Origin: an uncultured Marvinbryantia sp.
Lineage (GTDB): Bacteria; Bacillota; Clostridia; Lachnospirales; Lachnospiraceae
DNA: 64,000 bases
Assembly (NCBI GenBank): GCA_934408725.1
Contig: CAKRVB010000002.1
Span: forward strand, 67,000 to 130,999
Direction: 5' to 3'
Part shown: piece after piece, positions 48,551 through 57,719 of the stretch
Numbering within the stretch: the first letter of the stretch is position 1
How the letters are laid out: each line of letters opens with the position of its first letter
Position numbers and translations under genes: made by a program
Notes under the pieces: model-generated
Told to the model about the DNA's origin: nothing
Database searches by the model: none
The model's input: the letters and a program-made list of their open reading frames with translations, nothing else

Positions 48551-48579
48551 TTGACGCTGCCCCATTCCGTATTTATAAT
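48551..48579 (+). promoter_or_regulatory. Sigma-A promoter of the small-ORF/lysozyme transcript
   Basis: TTGACG (48551-48556), 17-base spacer, perfect TATAAT (48574-48579). It lies just beyond the transposase fragment; a palindromic repeat begins six bases downstream. Confidence 0.75.
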
Positions 48580-48584
48580 AAATT

Positions 48585-48629
48585 GTAACTGTTCAGTACC
48601 TCGCAAGACAGTGAGTTCTGAATAGTTAC
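48585..48629. repeat. GTAACTGTTCAG palindromic repeat, copy 2
   Basis: Arms GTAACTGTTCAG (48585-48596) and CTGAATAGTTAC (48618-48629). The first 16 bases are identical to copy 1 at 4970-4985. It occupies the predicted 5' end of the downstream transcript. Confidence 0.8.
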
Positions 48630-48683
48630 AATAAATTTGACACTTGCAGAAAACAAAATAAACACAAGGAAGTAAAAGTTTTT

Positions 48684-48857
48684 ATGGAATATACGAAAGT
48701 TTTTGATTACCGTTGTCCAACAGATGCTTCAAAAGTAAAGCACACCGTCACCTTCACGAAGGGCAGCTGCAGCCGATATCCGGAAGATATCATGACTAGT
48801 TTTGTCTGCAGCCGCAATTCTGCCTGCAGCAAATGCGCAGAAAACTACCGTGACTAG
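48684..48857 (+). CDS. 57-residue Cys-rich small protein
   Basis: An ORF with AAGGAAG 11 bases upstream of ATG 48684, ending at TAG 48855-48857. The product has five cysteines: one in YRCPTD near the start, one in GSCSRYP, and a closely spaced C-terminal set CSRNSACSKCAENYRD. The pattern could bind a metal or form disulfides. No membrane helix or signal peptide. I do not recognise it. It lies 35 bases before the lysozyme-like gene, probably on the same transcript. Confidence 0.6.
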   Translation: MEYTKVFDYRCPTDASKVKHTVTFTKGSCSRYPEDIMTSFVCSRNSACSKCAENYRD

Positions 48858-48892
48858 ACCCTATTATTACTGATAAAATAAAAGGATACAAT

Positions 48893-49564
48893 ATGCCCGA
48901 ACAAAAGAAAAAAGCTGCAGGCGTCTCTGTCAAACGGCCTGCTGTTTCCCACAGAAAACATTCCCGGCTTTCCCGTGTTCAGGAAGTCAGACGCCTGAAA
49001 CTACTGATTGCAGCCATCACTGCCATAGTCCTGATCGTCGGTGGTCTTCTGATACACCGTCTTCTCTTTCCAATCAGCAAAGGTTCTCTGACTGGCGTCA
49101 GCGAGGAGGTTCTTCAGTACCAGTCTTCCGTAGAAAAAGCCTGCAAAGATGCTGGTATATCTCAATTTTCCACCGTTATGCTGGCTATGATGCAGCAGGA
49201 AAGCTCAGGTCTGGGTACCGACGTATTACAGTGTTCTGAGTGCCCTTTTAATACAAACTATGACAATACGCCGAATGCCATTACTGATCCTTATTATTCC
49301 ATTCAGGTAGGTGCCGAATATTTTGCTTATTGCCTGAAAGAAGCCGGATGCAGAAGCATAAAAAATACAGAGCGGTTAAAAATCGCTCTGCAAGATTATA
49401 ACTTCGGCAACAGCTATGCCACCTGGGTTCTGGAAAATTACGGTACCTATACTGTGGAAAATGCTACTGAATTTTCCCTGATGATGCAGAACACCCTGGG
49501 CTGGAGCAGCTATGGTGATCCAGAATATGTGGAGCATGTACTGCGGTATTATATCGCATCCTAA
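48893..49564 (+). CDS. Membrane-anchored lysozyme-like peptidoglycan hydrolase
   Basis: 223 residues. A basic cytoplasmic start and one membrane helix (LLIAAITAIVLIVGGLLI, about 36-54) anchor an extracellular lysozyme_like (CwlT N-terminal type, PF13702-like) domain. The probable catalytic Glu is in MLAMMQQESSG (near 101); GAEYFAYCLKEAG and ALQDYNFGNSYATWVL are family-like segments. CwlT-type domains cut glycan strands and are common in conjugative elements, but no conjugation genes are nearby. It converges on the K+ channel with a three-base gap. Confidence 0.87.
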   Translation: MPEQKKKAAGVSVKRPAVSHRKHSRLSRVQEVRRLKLLIAAITAIVLIVGGLLIHRLLFPISKGSLTGVSEEVLQYQSSVEKACKDAGISQFSTVMLAMMQQESSGLGTDVLQCSECPFNTNYDNTPNAITDPYYSIQVGAEYFAYCLKEAGCRSIKNTERLKIALQDYNFGNSYATWVLENYGTYTVENATEFSLMMQNTLGWSSYGDPEYVEHVLRYYIAS

Positions 49565-49567
49565 TCC

Positions 49568-50773
49568 CTATATCTGCTGTTCTTCCGCATTGACAAGATA
49601 AGTTTGTGTATACAGAAGAACAACATCCCTTTCCTGAAGGATCATTTTCCCATAAGGAATCAATGCATGCCCCTGCCGTTTTACCAGTACGATCACGCTG
49701 TGTCTGGAAATATCCAGATCGCGGATCATATGCCCGGTCCACGGATGACGCTTCTCCAACGTCAGTTCTTTTAATGTTATGCGCTCATTTCCCGAAGCCG
49801 ATTCTGCTCCAATCACCAGCACATCGCCTTCTTTCAGCACCAGCTCGCCATTTGGAATCAGCACCTTTTTCTTTCTCTGTACGATTGCGATGATACTATG
49901 CTGCGGAAGATGGATATCCGCAATCTTCTGATTACACCATCCATCCGTCGCAGTCAATGTAATCCGGATAAAATGAATATCATCTTCTCTTCCATATTCA
50001 CTCATACGCTTAATACGGGAATACTGATCTACAAAACCGGCAGAAATAATACCTGTGGGAATCGCTACCATACCAACACCAAGAAATGCAATAAAAATAC
50101 CGAATATTTTACCCAACGTGGTGACCGGATAGATATCTCCATAGCCTACTGTCAATAAAGTGGAGGCAGCCCACCAGATACCCGAAAATGCATTCGTAAA
50201 TACATCCGGCTGAGCTTTATTTTCCAGACTGTACATGCACAGACTGGAGGAAATCATCAGTACCAGTATAATAAACACAGAAGACATCAACTGTTGCTTC
50301 TTGCTGATGATGACTTCTGTTATGACATTTAACGAATCATAATAGGCATTGATCCGGAACAGTCGAAAAATGCGAACAATTCGCAGCATACGGAAAGCTA
50401 CTGCACCAGACGGGAAAAAGACTGGCAGATAATACGGAATAAACGACAACATATCTACAATACCAGAAAAGGACAGCAGATACTTTCTCACTGCCCCCAG
50501 CTCTGATTCATTCGGATACAGGCACTTTGCCGTAATCACACGCATCAAAAAGTCTACTGCAAAAAATGCAACCGTCAGGCGCTCCACAGTAAGAAGCAGG
50601 CTGCCATATTTCAGTGCCCAGTTGTCAAACGTATACAGAATGCTGACTGTCAGATTTAATATGATCGTAAAAGTGTTGAGCACATCATAGCCCCAGCAAA
50701 TGGCATTATAATTACACCCAATTTCAATTAATTCATATAGACGCCTGCGGCGCTTTTCCCATTCTGGTTTCAA
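49568..50773 (-). CDS. Voltage-gated-type potassium channel with TrkA-C domain
   Basis: 401 residues: six membrane helices with basic residues in the fourth (FRMLRIVRIFRLFRI, voltage-sensor-like), the pore signature TLLTVGYGDIYPVTT near 212-226, and a cytoplasmic C-terminus (about 255-395) containing two RCK/TrkA-C-like repeats (HSIIAIVQRKKKVLIPNGELVLKEGDVL and HSVIVLVKRQGHALIPYG... in similar register). Start is TTG 50773 behind GAAGGAGG. It follows the DUF4143 ATPase by 19 bases; a functional link is not evident. Confidence 0.88.
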   Translation of the reverse strand: MKPEWEKRRRRLYELIEIGCNYNAICWGYDVLNTFTIILNLTVSILYTFDNWALKYGSLLLTVERLTVAFFAVDFLMRVITAKCLYPNESELGAVRKYLLSFSGIVDMLSFIPYYLPVFFPSGAVAFRMLRIVRIFRLFRINAYYDSLNVITEVIISKKQQLMSSVFIILVLMISSSLCMYSLENKAQPDVFTNAFSGIWWAASTLLTVGYGDIYPVTTLGKIFGIFIAFLGVGMVAIPTGIISAGFVDQYSRIKRMSEYGREDDIHFIRITLTATDGWCNQKIADIHLPQHSIIAIVQRKKKVLIPNGELVLKEGDVLVIGAESASGNERITLKELTLEKRHPWTGHMIRDLDISRHSVIVLVKRQGHALIPYGKMILQERDVVLLYTQTYLVNAEEQQI

Positions 50774-50792
50774 AGAGATTCCTCCTTCGTAA

Positions 50793-52046
50793 TCAGAGTT
50801 CCAGACTGTTTTCCTTTAGGAGAAAGTCATAGATACTCATCGTTGTAATTCCCGCTTCATCTCTTGTAACATTTACAACATCTTTTACAACAATGATTTT
50901 TTTAAAAGAATCATTTACATTTATAAGAGATGCCTTCTCCTGTATAAGTTTTTCTTCTGTTGGCATACTAAATGCTGATTGAACATAATACCGCTTGCTT
51001 CCGAGATTTGCCACAAAATCGATTTCCAACTGGTTCTTATATTCTTTTCCGTTTATGTCTTTTCCACGTTTCTCGACCATTCCGACATCTACTGAATATC
51101 CTCTGCTTCGCAGCTCGTTGTATATAATATTTTCCATCAAATGTGTTTCTTCAATCTGCCTGAATCCAAGCCTTGCATTCCTGAGTCCCACATCTTCAAA
51201 ATAATATTTCAGTGGTGTACCTATATATTTTCTTCCTTTTACATCATAACGGTTCGCCTTATTGATAATAAAAGCATCTTCCAAATATTCCAGATATTGT
51301 CTTATGGTATTCAAACTGATGGCAGACTGAATCACACTTTTAAATGTGGCTTCTATCTTAGGTGGATTCGTTAATGATCCAATAGCAGAAGCCAGTATAT
51401 TCACCAAATCTTCCAATTCCTGTGTTTTCTCAATACGATGCCTTTCCATGATATCCTTCAGATAGGTTTCCTGAAACAGATTCGTAAGATAGTGTATCTT
51501 TTGTTCTTCCGTTTTCATCATAACAGTTAATGGCAGACCACCATATACCACGTACTCCGCCCATCCATGATAAATATCCCCCTCGTAAGCTTCCATAAAT
51601 TCTTTAAATGTCAATGGATAAATGTGAATTTCATCACCTCTGCCCCTGAATTCTGTAATCACATCTTTTGATAAAAATTTAGAGTTACTGCCAGTCACAT
51701 ATACATCCACATTGCTGATATGAAGCAGTGAATTCAAGACCTCTTCAAATTCATTCAGCATCTGTACTTCATCAAGAATAATATAATACGGCTCGTCATC
51801 AGAAATCCTTGATTCTATATAATCTAATATTGCGTCTGGATCCCGATACTTTTTATTTTTTCTCTGATCCAGCTCAATCATAATCATATGCGATTCCGGT
51901 ATCCCCTTTTCCAACAAATAATTCTTAAAAATGTGGAAAAGTAAGTAAGATTTCCCGCATCTTCTAATTCCAGTTACGACCTTAATCATGTCATTATGCA
52001 TTCGGTTTATCAAATCATTTAAATATTTATCCCTCTTAATATCCAT
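50793..52046 (-). CDS. AAA+ ATPase with C-terminal DUF4143
   Basis: 417 residues. Walker A VVTGIRRCGKSYLLF is near 24-38, Walker B YYIILDEVQML near 93, a sensor VYVTGSNSKFLSKD near 128, and the DUF4143 nuclease-like C-terminal domain (about 200-390; ENIIYNELRSRGYSVDVG and QLEIDFVANLGSKRYYVQ resemble restriction-endonuclease-fold motifs). Function of this widespread family is poorly known; it is frequent in mobile or defence-like settings. Two 36-bp dyads lie upstream. Confidence 0.87.
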   Translation of the reverse strand: MDIKRDKYLNDLINRMHNDMIKVVTGIRRCGKSYLLFHIFKNYLLEKGIPESHMIMIELDQRKNKKYRDPDAILDYIESRISDDEPYYIILDEVQMLNEFEEVLNSLLHISNVDVYVTGSNSKFLSKDVITEFRGRGDEIHIYPLTFKEFMEAYEGDIYHGWAEYVVYGGLPLTVMMKTEEQKIHYLTNLFQETYLKDIMERHRIEKTQELEDLVNILASAIGSLTNPPKIEATFKSVIQSAISLNTIRQYLEYLEDAFIINKANRYDVKGRKYIGTPLKYYFEDVGLRNARLGFRQIEETHLMENIIYNELRSRGYSVDVGMVEKRGKDINGKEYKNQLEIDFVANLGSKRYYVQSAFSMPTEEKLIQEKASLINVNDSFKKIIVVKDVVNVTRDEAGITTMSIYDFLLKENSLEL

Positions 52047-52062
52047 AATGCAATCTCCCTCT

Positions 52063-52173
52063 TTGAATATTTTTTACATTTACGTATAAAATGTTCAACA
52101 TCATTGTACCTCTTTCTATCTGTAAAAGCAATTCTCATTGAATATTTTTTACATTTACGTATAAAATATTCAA
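52063..52173. repeat. Two 36-bp dyad repeats upstream of the ATPase
   Basis: Copies at 52063-52098 and 52138-52173 differ at one position and are 75 bp apart. Each begins TTGAATATTTT and ends AAAATRTTCAA, an 11-bp inverted repeat. Their position before the DUF4143 gene suggests operators or duplicated promoter DNA. Confidence 0.75.
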
Positions 52174-52205
52174 TGACAATCTTTCCGCCAATTGCCATTG
52201 CCTGC

Positions 52206-52233
52206 TTGCATTATTCCCAGATTTTGTTATACT
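52206..52233 (+). promoter_or_regulatory. Promoter of the DUF624 gene
   Basis: TTGCAT (52206-52211), 16-base spacer, extended -10 TGTTATACT (52225-52233). Confidence 0.6.
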
Positions 52234-52294
52234 GTTAGCAGGGTCAGTTTTCGACCTTTTTCTTTTATAACACGGACTTTTAGGGGGAATTTTT

Positions 52295-53014
52295 ATGAGC
52301 AGTTTTTTTAATATGGACAGTCCGATCATGCGCTTTCTGGGCAGACTGGCGGATGTGATGATTTTAAATATCGTGTTTCTGATTACCTGTCTCCCGGTGG
52401 TGACGATCGGAGCTGCGTGGACTTCTCTCAGCTATGTCACTTTGAAGATGTCACGGGATGAGGAATCTTATATTGTGAAGAGTTATTTTAAGGCTTTCCG
52501 ACAGAACTTCCGGCAGGCGACCGCTATCTGGGGAATTGCTCTTGTAGCCATGTTTATTTTCTACATGGATTTTCATATTATTCGCAGCATGAATCCGTCC
52601 ATGGCACAGGCGATGTTCCTTCTGCTGGCTGCCATTGCCATGCTGGCTGCTCTGACACTGTTATATGTATTTCCGGTACTTGCCAAATTTGACAATACTA
52701 TCCTGAACACGATCAAAAATGCCTTTTTTATGGCAATCGGCAATCTGCCACGTACTCTGCTGATGGCTGCAGTCATCGTTGGCTCTGTTGTACTGACTTT
52801 CCTGTCACAGCAGACCATTGCCGTGGGACTGCTGGTATGGATTATGGTAGGATTTGCACTGATTGCTTTTCTGAATGCTCACATTCTTGTGAAGGTATTT
52901 GATAAATACATTCCACAGGAAGAAGAGGATTCTTCCGAACCTGTTATTGATGGTTCTGTGTTTCAGAATCTGCACCCGGTAGATTCAGCTGAAGATAACG
53001 ATACTTCTTTATAA
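52295..53014 (+). CDS. DUF624/YesL-family membrane protein
   Basis: 239 residues with about five hydrophobic helices. The N-terminal signature RLADVMILNIVFLITCLPVVTIGAAWTSL is typical of the YesL family, which often lies beside carbohydrate transport genes; function unknown. The start has AGGGGGAA upstream. The C-terminal ~35 residues are acidic and soluble. Monocistronic, with its own promoter and terminator. Confidence 0.88.
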   Translation: MSSFFNMDSPIMRFLGRLADVMILNIVFLITCLPVVTIGAAWTSLSYVTLKMSRDEESYIVKSYFKAFRQNFRQATAIWGIALVAMFIFYMDFHIIRSMNPSMAQAMFLLLAAIAMLAALTLLYVFPVLAKFDNTILNTIKNAFFMAIGNLPRTLLMAAVIVGSVVLTFLSQQTIAVGLLVWIMVGFALIAFLNAHILVKVFDKYIPQEEEDSSEPVIDGSVFQNLHPVDSAEDNDTSL

Positions 53015-53038
53015 AATCTTTTGTTCGAGTTCAAAAGA

Positions 53039-53070
53039 GGGCTGTCTATTTCCCGACAGCCCCCTTTTTT
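53039..53070. terminator. Terminator DUF624 gene / hydrolase
   Basis: GGGCTGTC / GACAGCCC stem, 8-base loop, then CCTTTTTT on the plus strand. It lies between converging genes. Confidence 0.85.
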
Positions 53071-53995
53071 ACGCTCTCATATATTCCATCCACTGGAAAA
53101 TGTCTTTATACACATCTTCCCTGTCCACTTCGTTCAGGATCTCGTGCCGGTCCTGTGAATATAACTTCAAGGTCACATCCTTCATTCCCAGCCTCTTGAA
53201 CTGTTCATATACTTTCTTTACGCTCTTTCCTGCATTTCCCACCGGATCATCTTCTCCTGCTACCAGGAACACCGGCAGGTTCTTCGGCATTCTGTCCAGT
53301 ATTTCTTCGTCACTCAACATATGGATACTGTAGAAAAGATTGTAGTATCCATTCAGAGTAAACCGGTACGTGCACAGCGGATCTTTCACATAAGCAGCCA
53401 CATTTTCTTCATTCCGGCTGAGCCACTGTCTGCCTTTTAATGAACCAAACTTGCGGTTATAGCCCCCAAACGCCATGGCATCTACCAGAAAGCTTCGGTA
53501 ATGCCAGCCTGTGAACAATGCCATCGTCTTACACAGTGCCATGCCAAATGCAGTGGCGATCCGTGGCTGATGTCCGGTTCCCATAATGATGGCACCTGCC
53601 AGCCCGCTTCCATGAAGACAGAGATACTGACGTACCAGGAAGGATCCCATGCTGTGTCCCAGAATAAAATATGGTACATCCGGAAAGCGTTTCTGTGTCA
53701 TCAGGCGCAGACGGTGAATATCCCGCAGCACCACTTTATTGCCTTCTTTTTCTGCAAAATATCCGAGCCATGAATCATCCTGTACAGACTTTCCGTGTCC
53801 CAGATGGTCATTTCCCACTACCACATATCCCTGCCTGGTCAGAAAAGCCGCAAACTCATCATAGCGATCTATGTACTCCACCATTCCATGGGAAATCTGA
53901 AGTACCGCGGCCGGCTTCTCATCTGGTTCCCAACAAATTGCGTGAATCTGAGTCTTTCCATCATGAGACGGATACGTAAATTCCACCTTTTTCAT
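53069..53995 (-). CDS. Alpha/beta hydrolase, lysophospholipase/monoacylglycerol-lipase type
   Basis: 308 residues, serine hydrolase_4 subfamily. The nucleophile elbow is LGHSMGSFL (Ser near 114), the acid is the Asp in VAGEDDPVGN and the His is in YSQDRHEILNE. VVGNDHLGHGKS is the oxyanion-region signature of the PldB/MGL group. Cytoplasmic, no signal peptide. GGGAGG precedes the ATG. It follows the terminator of rsmA; no promoter was identified. Confidence 0.88.
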   Translation of the reverse strand: MKKVEFTYPSHDGKTQIHAICWEPDEKPAAVLQISHGMVEYIDRYDEFAAFLTRQGYVVVGNDHLGHGKSVQDDSWLGYFAEKEGNKVVLRDIHRLRLMTQKRFPDVPYFILGHSMGSFLVRQYLCLHGSGLAGAIIMGTGHQPRIATAFGMALCKTMALFTGWHYRSFLVDAMAFGGYNRKFGSLKGRQWLSRNEENVAAYVKDPLCTYRFTLNGYYNLFYSIHMLSDEEILDRMPKNLPVFLVAGEDDPVGNAGKSVKKVYEQFKRLGMKDVTLKLYSQDRHEILNEVDREDVYKDIFQWMEYMRA

Positions 53996-54020
53996 TGTTC
54001 TGCAACCTCCCTTTTAAAAA

Positions 54021-54045
54021 AGCCTCTGCCAGAATTGCAGAGGCT
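54021..54045 (-). terminator. Terminator of the metG-tatD-rsmA operon
   Basis: Minus-strand AGCCTCTGC / GCAGAGGCT stem (9 bp, 7-base loop) followed by TTTTTTA, just after the rsmA stop. Confidence 0.9.
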
Positions 54046-54050
54046 GTGTT

Positions 54051-54923
54051 TTATTGTTTTGCTAATATATCAGCTAATTTTGCAAACTGCTGAAGTGTCA
54101 GTGCTTCCCCCCGGATGCTGGCTGACACGCCTAAGGCTTCTATTGCCTGAGCAATCTGTTCCTTGGTGTAGTGCAGATCCGGTGCGTTATTTAATCCATT
54201 TGCCAGTGTCTTTCTTCGCTGGTTAAAAGATGCCCGGATCAGGCGGAACATCAGCTGTTCATTTTCAGTTACCACAGGTGGCTCACTGTAGCGGGTCAGA
54301 CGAATGACTGTACTTCCCACTTTCGGTCTTGGCATGAAGCAGTTCGGCGGAACATTGGCTGCAATATATGGTTCACAATAATACTGTACCGCCAATGATA
54401 AGGCACCATAATCCTTTGTTCCCGGTCCTGCCTGCATACGCATGGCGACTTCCTTCTGTACCATAACCGTAATACTCTCCACCGGCACATGAGACTCCAG
54501 AAGTCCCATAATAATCGGTGTGGTAATATAATACGGAAGATTTGCCACTACTTTTACAGGCTTGCCGCCATTCTTTTCTTCCACAATTTTACAGATATCC
54601 AGCTTCAGAACATCTTCATTGATCACTTCTACATTGTCATAAGAAGCAAGCGTCTCTTGCAGAATCGGGATCAATGTCTTGTCAATCTCCACTGCCAGGA
54701 CATGTCCTGCTGCCTCAGCCAGATACTGGGTCATAGTTCCGATGCCAGGTCCAATCTCCAGCACAAAATCATCCTTCGTGATATCCGCAGACGCAATGAT
54801 CTTATTCAGCACATGACTGTCAATCAGAAAGTTCTGTCCGAACTTTTTCTGAAAGGTAAATTCATACTTCTGAATCACCTCTATGGTCTTTTGTGGATTC
54901 GATAATTTTTCGTTTAATTCCAT
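54051..54923 (-). CDS. rsmA: 16S rRNA dimethyladenosine transferase
   Basis: KsgA/RsmA, 290 residues, dimethylates two adjacent adenines near the 3' end of 16S rRNA. Motifs: FQKKFGQNFLID, the SAM loop VLEIGPGIGTMT (near 57), the acidic VLAVEID, and the catalytic NLPYYITTPI (near 128). Four bases follow the tatD stop. metG-tatD-rsmA is a common Firmicutes order. Confidence 0.96.
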   Translation of the reverse strand: MELNEKLSNPQKTIEVIQKYEFTFQKKFGQNFLIDSHVLNKIIASADITKDDFVLEIGPGIGTMTQYLAEAAGHVLAVEIDKTLIPILQETLASYDNVEVINEDVLKLDICKIVEEKNGGKPVKVVANLPYYITTPIIMGLLESHVPVESITVMVQKEVAMRMQAGPGTKDYGALSLAVQYYCEPYIAANVPPNCFMPRPKVGSTVIRLTRYSEPPVVTENEQLMFRLIRASFNQRRKTLANGLNNAPDLHYTKEQIAQAIEALGVSASIRGEALTLQQFAKLADILAKQ

Positions 54924-54927
54924 ACAT

Positions 54928-55710
54928 TTATTCCTTTTCTAACCGGTACACCCGGCATGCATTCTCCCAGGTTGCCTGCTCTACTTCTTCCTCAGATAAA
55001 CCTTTCAATTCCGCAATGGTCTGTATCACATATGGCAAATTCAAAGAAGAATTCCGTTTGCCACGGTTCGGTACCGGTGCCAGATATGGACAGTCTGTTT
55101 CCACCACAATACGATCTATCGGAGTATCTGCTACAACTTCCTTTAGTACTCTGGCATTTTTGAACGTCACCACGCCTCCAACGCCAATGTAATAGCCAAG
55201 TTTCCGATATTCTCTTGCCATCTCTGCAGAACCGGAATAGCAGTGGATAATTCCCCCGGCAAAACCCGGCTTTCCGGCATGTTCCGCTTTCATCAGGTCA
55301 AAGGTATCCTGCGCTGCTTCACGGCTGTGGATATTTACCGGAAGACTGCATTCCAGCGCCAGATGAAGCTGCTCTGTAAACCATCTTTTCTGAATCTCGT
55401 GAGACTCCTTGTCCCAATAATAATCCAGTCCGATTTCTCCTACCGCTACTGCCTTTTCATGGGACAACAGACCTTTCAGCCACTGCATTTTCTCTTCATT
55501 TAATTCACCGGCCTCATCCGGGTGCACACCAAGTGCACCGTAGATAAAGTCGTATTTCTGCATGAGATCATAAGTTGCCTGCACACCGCGAAGACTGGCT
55601 CCCACATTCACAATGCGTCCTATGCCGCCCGGCCGCATGCTTTTCAGAAGCTCGTCGCGGTCTTCGTCAAATGCCTCATCATCATAATGAGCATGGGTAT
55701 CAAATATCAT
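54928..55710 (-). CDS. tatD: TatD-family metal-dependent hydrolase
   Basis: 260 residues, amidohydrolase-type TIM barrel. Metal ligands are in FDTHAHYDDEAF, EIGLDYYWD, IHSREA, GIIHCYSG and ETDCPYLAPVP. The family includes DNases and D-aminoacyl-tRNA deacylase-like enzymes; the exact substrate is unknown. Between metG and rsmA. Confidence 0.93.
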   Translation of the reverse strand: MIFDTHAHYDDEAFDEDRDELLKSMRPGGIGRIVNVGASLRGVQATYDLMQKYDFIYGALGVHPDEAGELNEEKMQWLKGLLSHEKAVAVGEIGLDYYWDKESHEIQKRWFTEQLHLALECSLPVNIHSREAAQDTFDLMKAEHAGKPGFAGGIIHCYSGSAEMAREYRKLGYYIGVGGVVTFKNARVLKEVVADTPIDRIVVETDCPYLAPVPNRGKRNSSLNLPYVIQTIAELKGLSEEEVEQATWENACRVYRLEKE

Positions 55711-55734
55711 ATAAAACTCCTGACTTCTATCTTT

Positions 55735-57699
55735 CTAGCAGATTTCTGCTCCCGCAGGCATCTTCTTTTCCGGTACCATCAGTGCCAGTTCTCCGTTCTC
55801 ATCTTCTGCACAGAGAATCATACCTTCCGACAGTACGCCTGCCAGTTTTGCAGGTTTCAGGTTTACCAGTACCATGACCTTCTTTCCAACCATTTCTTCT
55901 GCACTGTAATGTGCTTTGATGCCAGATACAATCTGCTTTACCTGACTTCCGATCTTCACCTGGCTGCAAAGGAGCTTTTTGGACTTCTTTACTGGTTCGC
56001 AGGCAATGATTTCACCAACCTGGAACTGCATTTTTTCAAAGTCTTCAAAGCTGATCTCTGCCTTTGGTTCGATATCGATGACTGGTTCTTCCGGCTCTTC
56101 CTTTTGTCCGGAAGCTGCCTTCTGAGCTGCCTGAAGCACTTCTACTTTTTCCATTACTTCTTTCAGATCCAATCTTGCGAAAAGGATCTCTGGTTTATCT
56201 GTTACTTTTGTTCCACTCTCGTAGAGACCGAACTGATTCATCTGTTCCAGTCCTCTCTTCTGTGCATTCAGCTGTGCCAGAATCTTCTTAGATGTTCCAG
56301 GCATAAAGGATTCCAGAAGTTCTGCACCGATGGCAATGCTCTCTACCAAATTGTACAGAACAGTGGCCAGACGATCCTGCTTGCTTTCGTCCTTAGCCAG
56401 TGCCCAAGGCATAGTCTCATCAATATATTTGTTGCAGCGTTTGAACAGTACAAATATCTCGCTGATTGCATCTGCCACACGAAGCTGTTCCATCTTCTCC
56501 GTTACTTTGCCTGGTGTAGCCAGTGCAACTGCCTTCAGTTCTTCATCTACCGGCTCTGTCACGCCCTTATCTGCAACGACGCCGTCGAAATATTTATTAG
56601 ACATGGAGATGGTTCTGTTTACCAGGTTTCCTAATGTATTAGCCAGATCGGAATTCAGACGTTCTACCATCAGCTCCCAGGTAATGACGCCATCATTTTC
56701 AAATGGCATTTCGTGAAGTACAAAATAACGGACTGCATCCACACCGAAAAAATCTACCAGATCATCCGCATAGATCACATTTCCTTTGGACTTACTCATC
56801 TTGCCGTCACCCTGCAGCAGCCATGGATGTCCAAATACCTGCTTTGGTAATGGCAGATCCAGTGACATCAGGAAAATCGGCCAGTAAATCGTATGGAAAC
56901 GAATGATATCTTTGCCGATCAGATGCAGATCTGCCGGCCAGTCTTTTTTGAACTGTTCGGTACTGTTGCCGTCACAGTCATAACCGATACCGGTGATGTA
57001 GTTGGTCAGCGCATCCAGCCATACATAAGTAACATGCTTCGGATCAAAGTCAACCGGAATGCCCCATTTGAAGGATGTTCTGGATACACACAGATCCTGC
57101 AGTCCTGGAAGCAGGAAGTTGTTCATCATCTCATTCTTTCTGGATACCGGCTGAATAAATTCCGGATGGGTATTAATATGTTCAATCAGTCTGTCTGCAT
57201 ATTTGCTCATCTTGAAGAAATATGCCTCTTCCTTTGCAGGAGTTACTTCACGTCCACAGTCCGGACATTTGCCATCTACCAGCTGAGATTCTGTAAAGAA
57301 AGATTCACAAGGGGTACAGTACATGCCTTCATAATATCCTTTGTAGATATCTCCCTTGTCGTACATCTTCTTGAATATCTTCTGAACCTGTTTTTCATGA
57401 TCTTCATCTGTGGTACGAATAAACTTATCATACGAGGTATCTACCAGATCCCAGATTCTCCTGATCTCTCCTGCGACCTTGTCTACATATTCCTTTGGTG
57501 TGATACCTGCTTCTTCTGCCTTCAGTTCGATCTTCTGACCATGTTCATCCGTACCGGTCTGTAAAAATACATCATAGCCCTGTGCTCTCTTGTAACGGGC
57601 AATGGCATCTGCCAGAATAATCTCGTATGTGTTTCCGATATGTGGTTTGCCAGATGCATAAGCAATGGCAGTGGTCATATAAAACTTTTTCTTTTCCAT
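55735..57699 (-). CDS. metG: Methionyl-tRNA synthetase
   Basis: 654 residues. Class I core with the HIGH-type motif YASGKPHIGNTYE near 14-26, a four-Cys zinc knuckle (CTPCESF and CPDCG, near 128-148), the KMSKS loop GDGKMSKSKGN (near 300) and the anticodon-binding helical domain, then an acidic linker and a C-terminal EMAPII/Trbp111-like tRNA-binding domain (about 550-654). GGAAGGAG precedes the ATG. Controlled by the T-box leader upstream. Confidence 0.97.
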   Translation of the reverse strand: MEKKKFYMTTAIAYASGKPHIGNTYEIILADAIARYKRAQGYDVFLQTGTDEHGQKIELKAEEAGITPKEYVDKVAGEIRRIWDLVDTSYDKFIRTTDEDHEKQVQKIFKKMYDKGDIYKGYYEGMYCTPCESFFTESQLVDGKCPDCGREVTPAKEEAYFFKMSKYADRLIEHINTHPEFIQPVSRKNEMMNNFLLPGLQDLCVSRTSFKWGIPVDFDPKHVTYVWLDALTNYITGIGYDCDGNSTEQFKKDWPADLHLIGKDIIRFHTIYWPIFLMSLDLPLPKQVFGHPWLLQGDGKMSKSKGNVIYADDLVDFFGVDAVRYFVLHEMPFENDGVITWELMVERLNSDLANTLGNLVNRTISMSNKYFDGVVADKGVTEPVDEELKAVALATPGKVTEKMEQLRVADAISEIFVLFKRCNKYIDETMPWALAKDESKQDRLATVLYNLVESIAIGAELLESFMPGTSKKILAQLNAQKRGLEQMNQFGLYESGTKVTDKPEILFARLDLKEVMEKVEVLQAAQKAASGQKEEPEEPVIDIEPKAEISFEDFEKMQFQVGEIIACEPVKKSKKLLCSQVKIGSQVKQIVSGIKAHYSAEEMVGKKVMVLVNLKPAKLAGVLSEGMILCAEDENGELALMVPEKKMPAGAEIC

Positions 57700-57719
57700 C
57701 TTCTATTCTCCTTCCTAAT

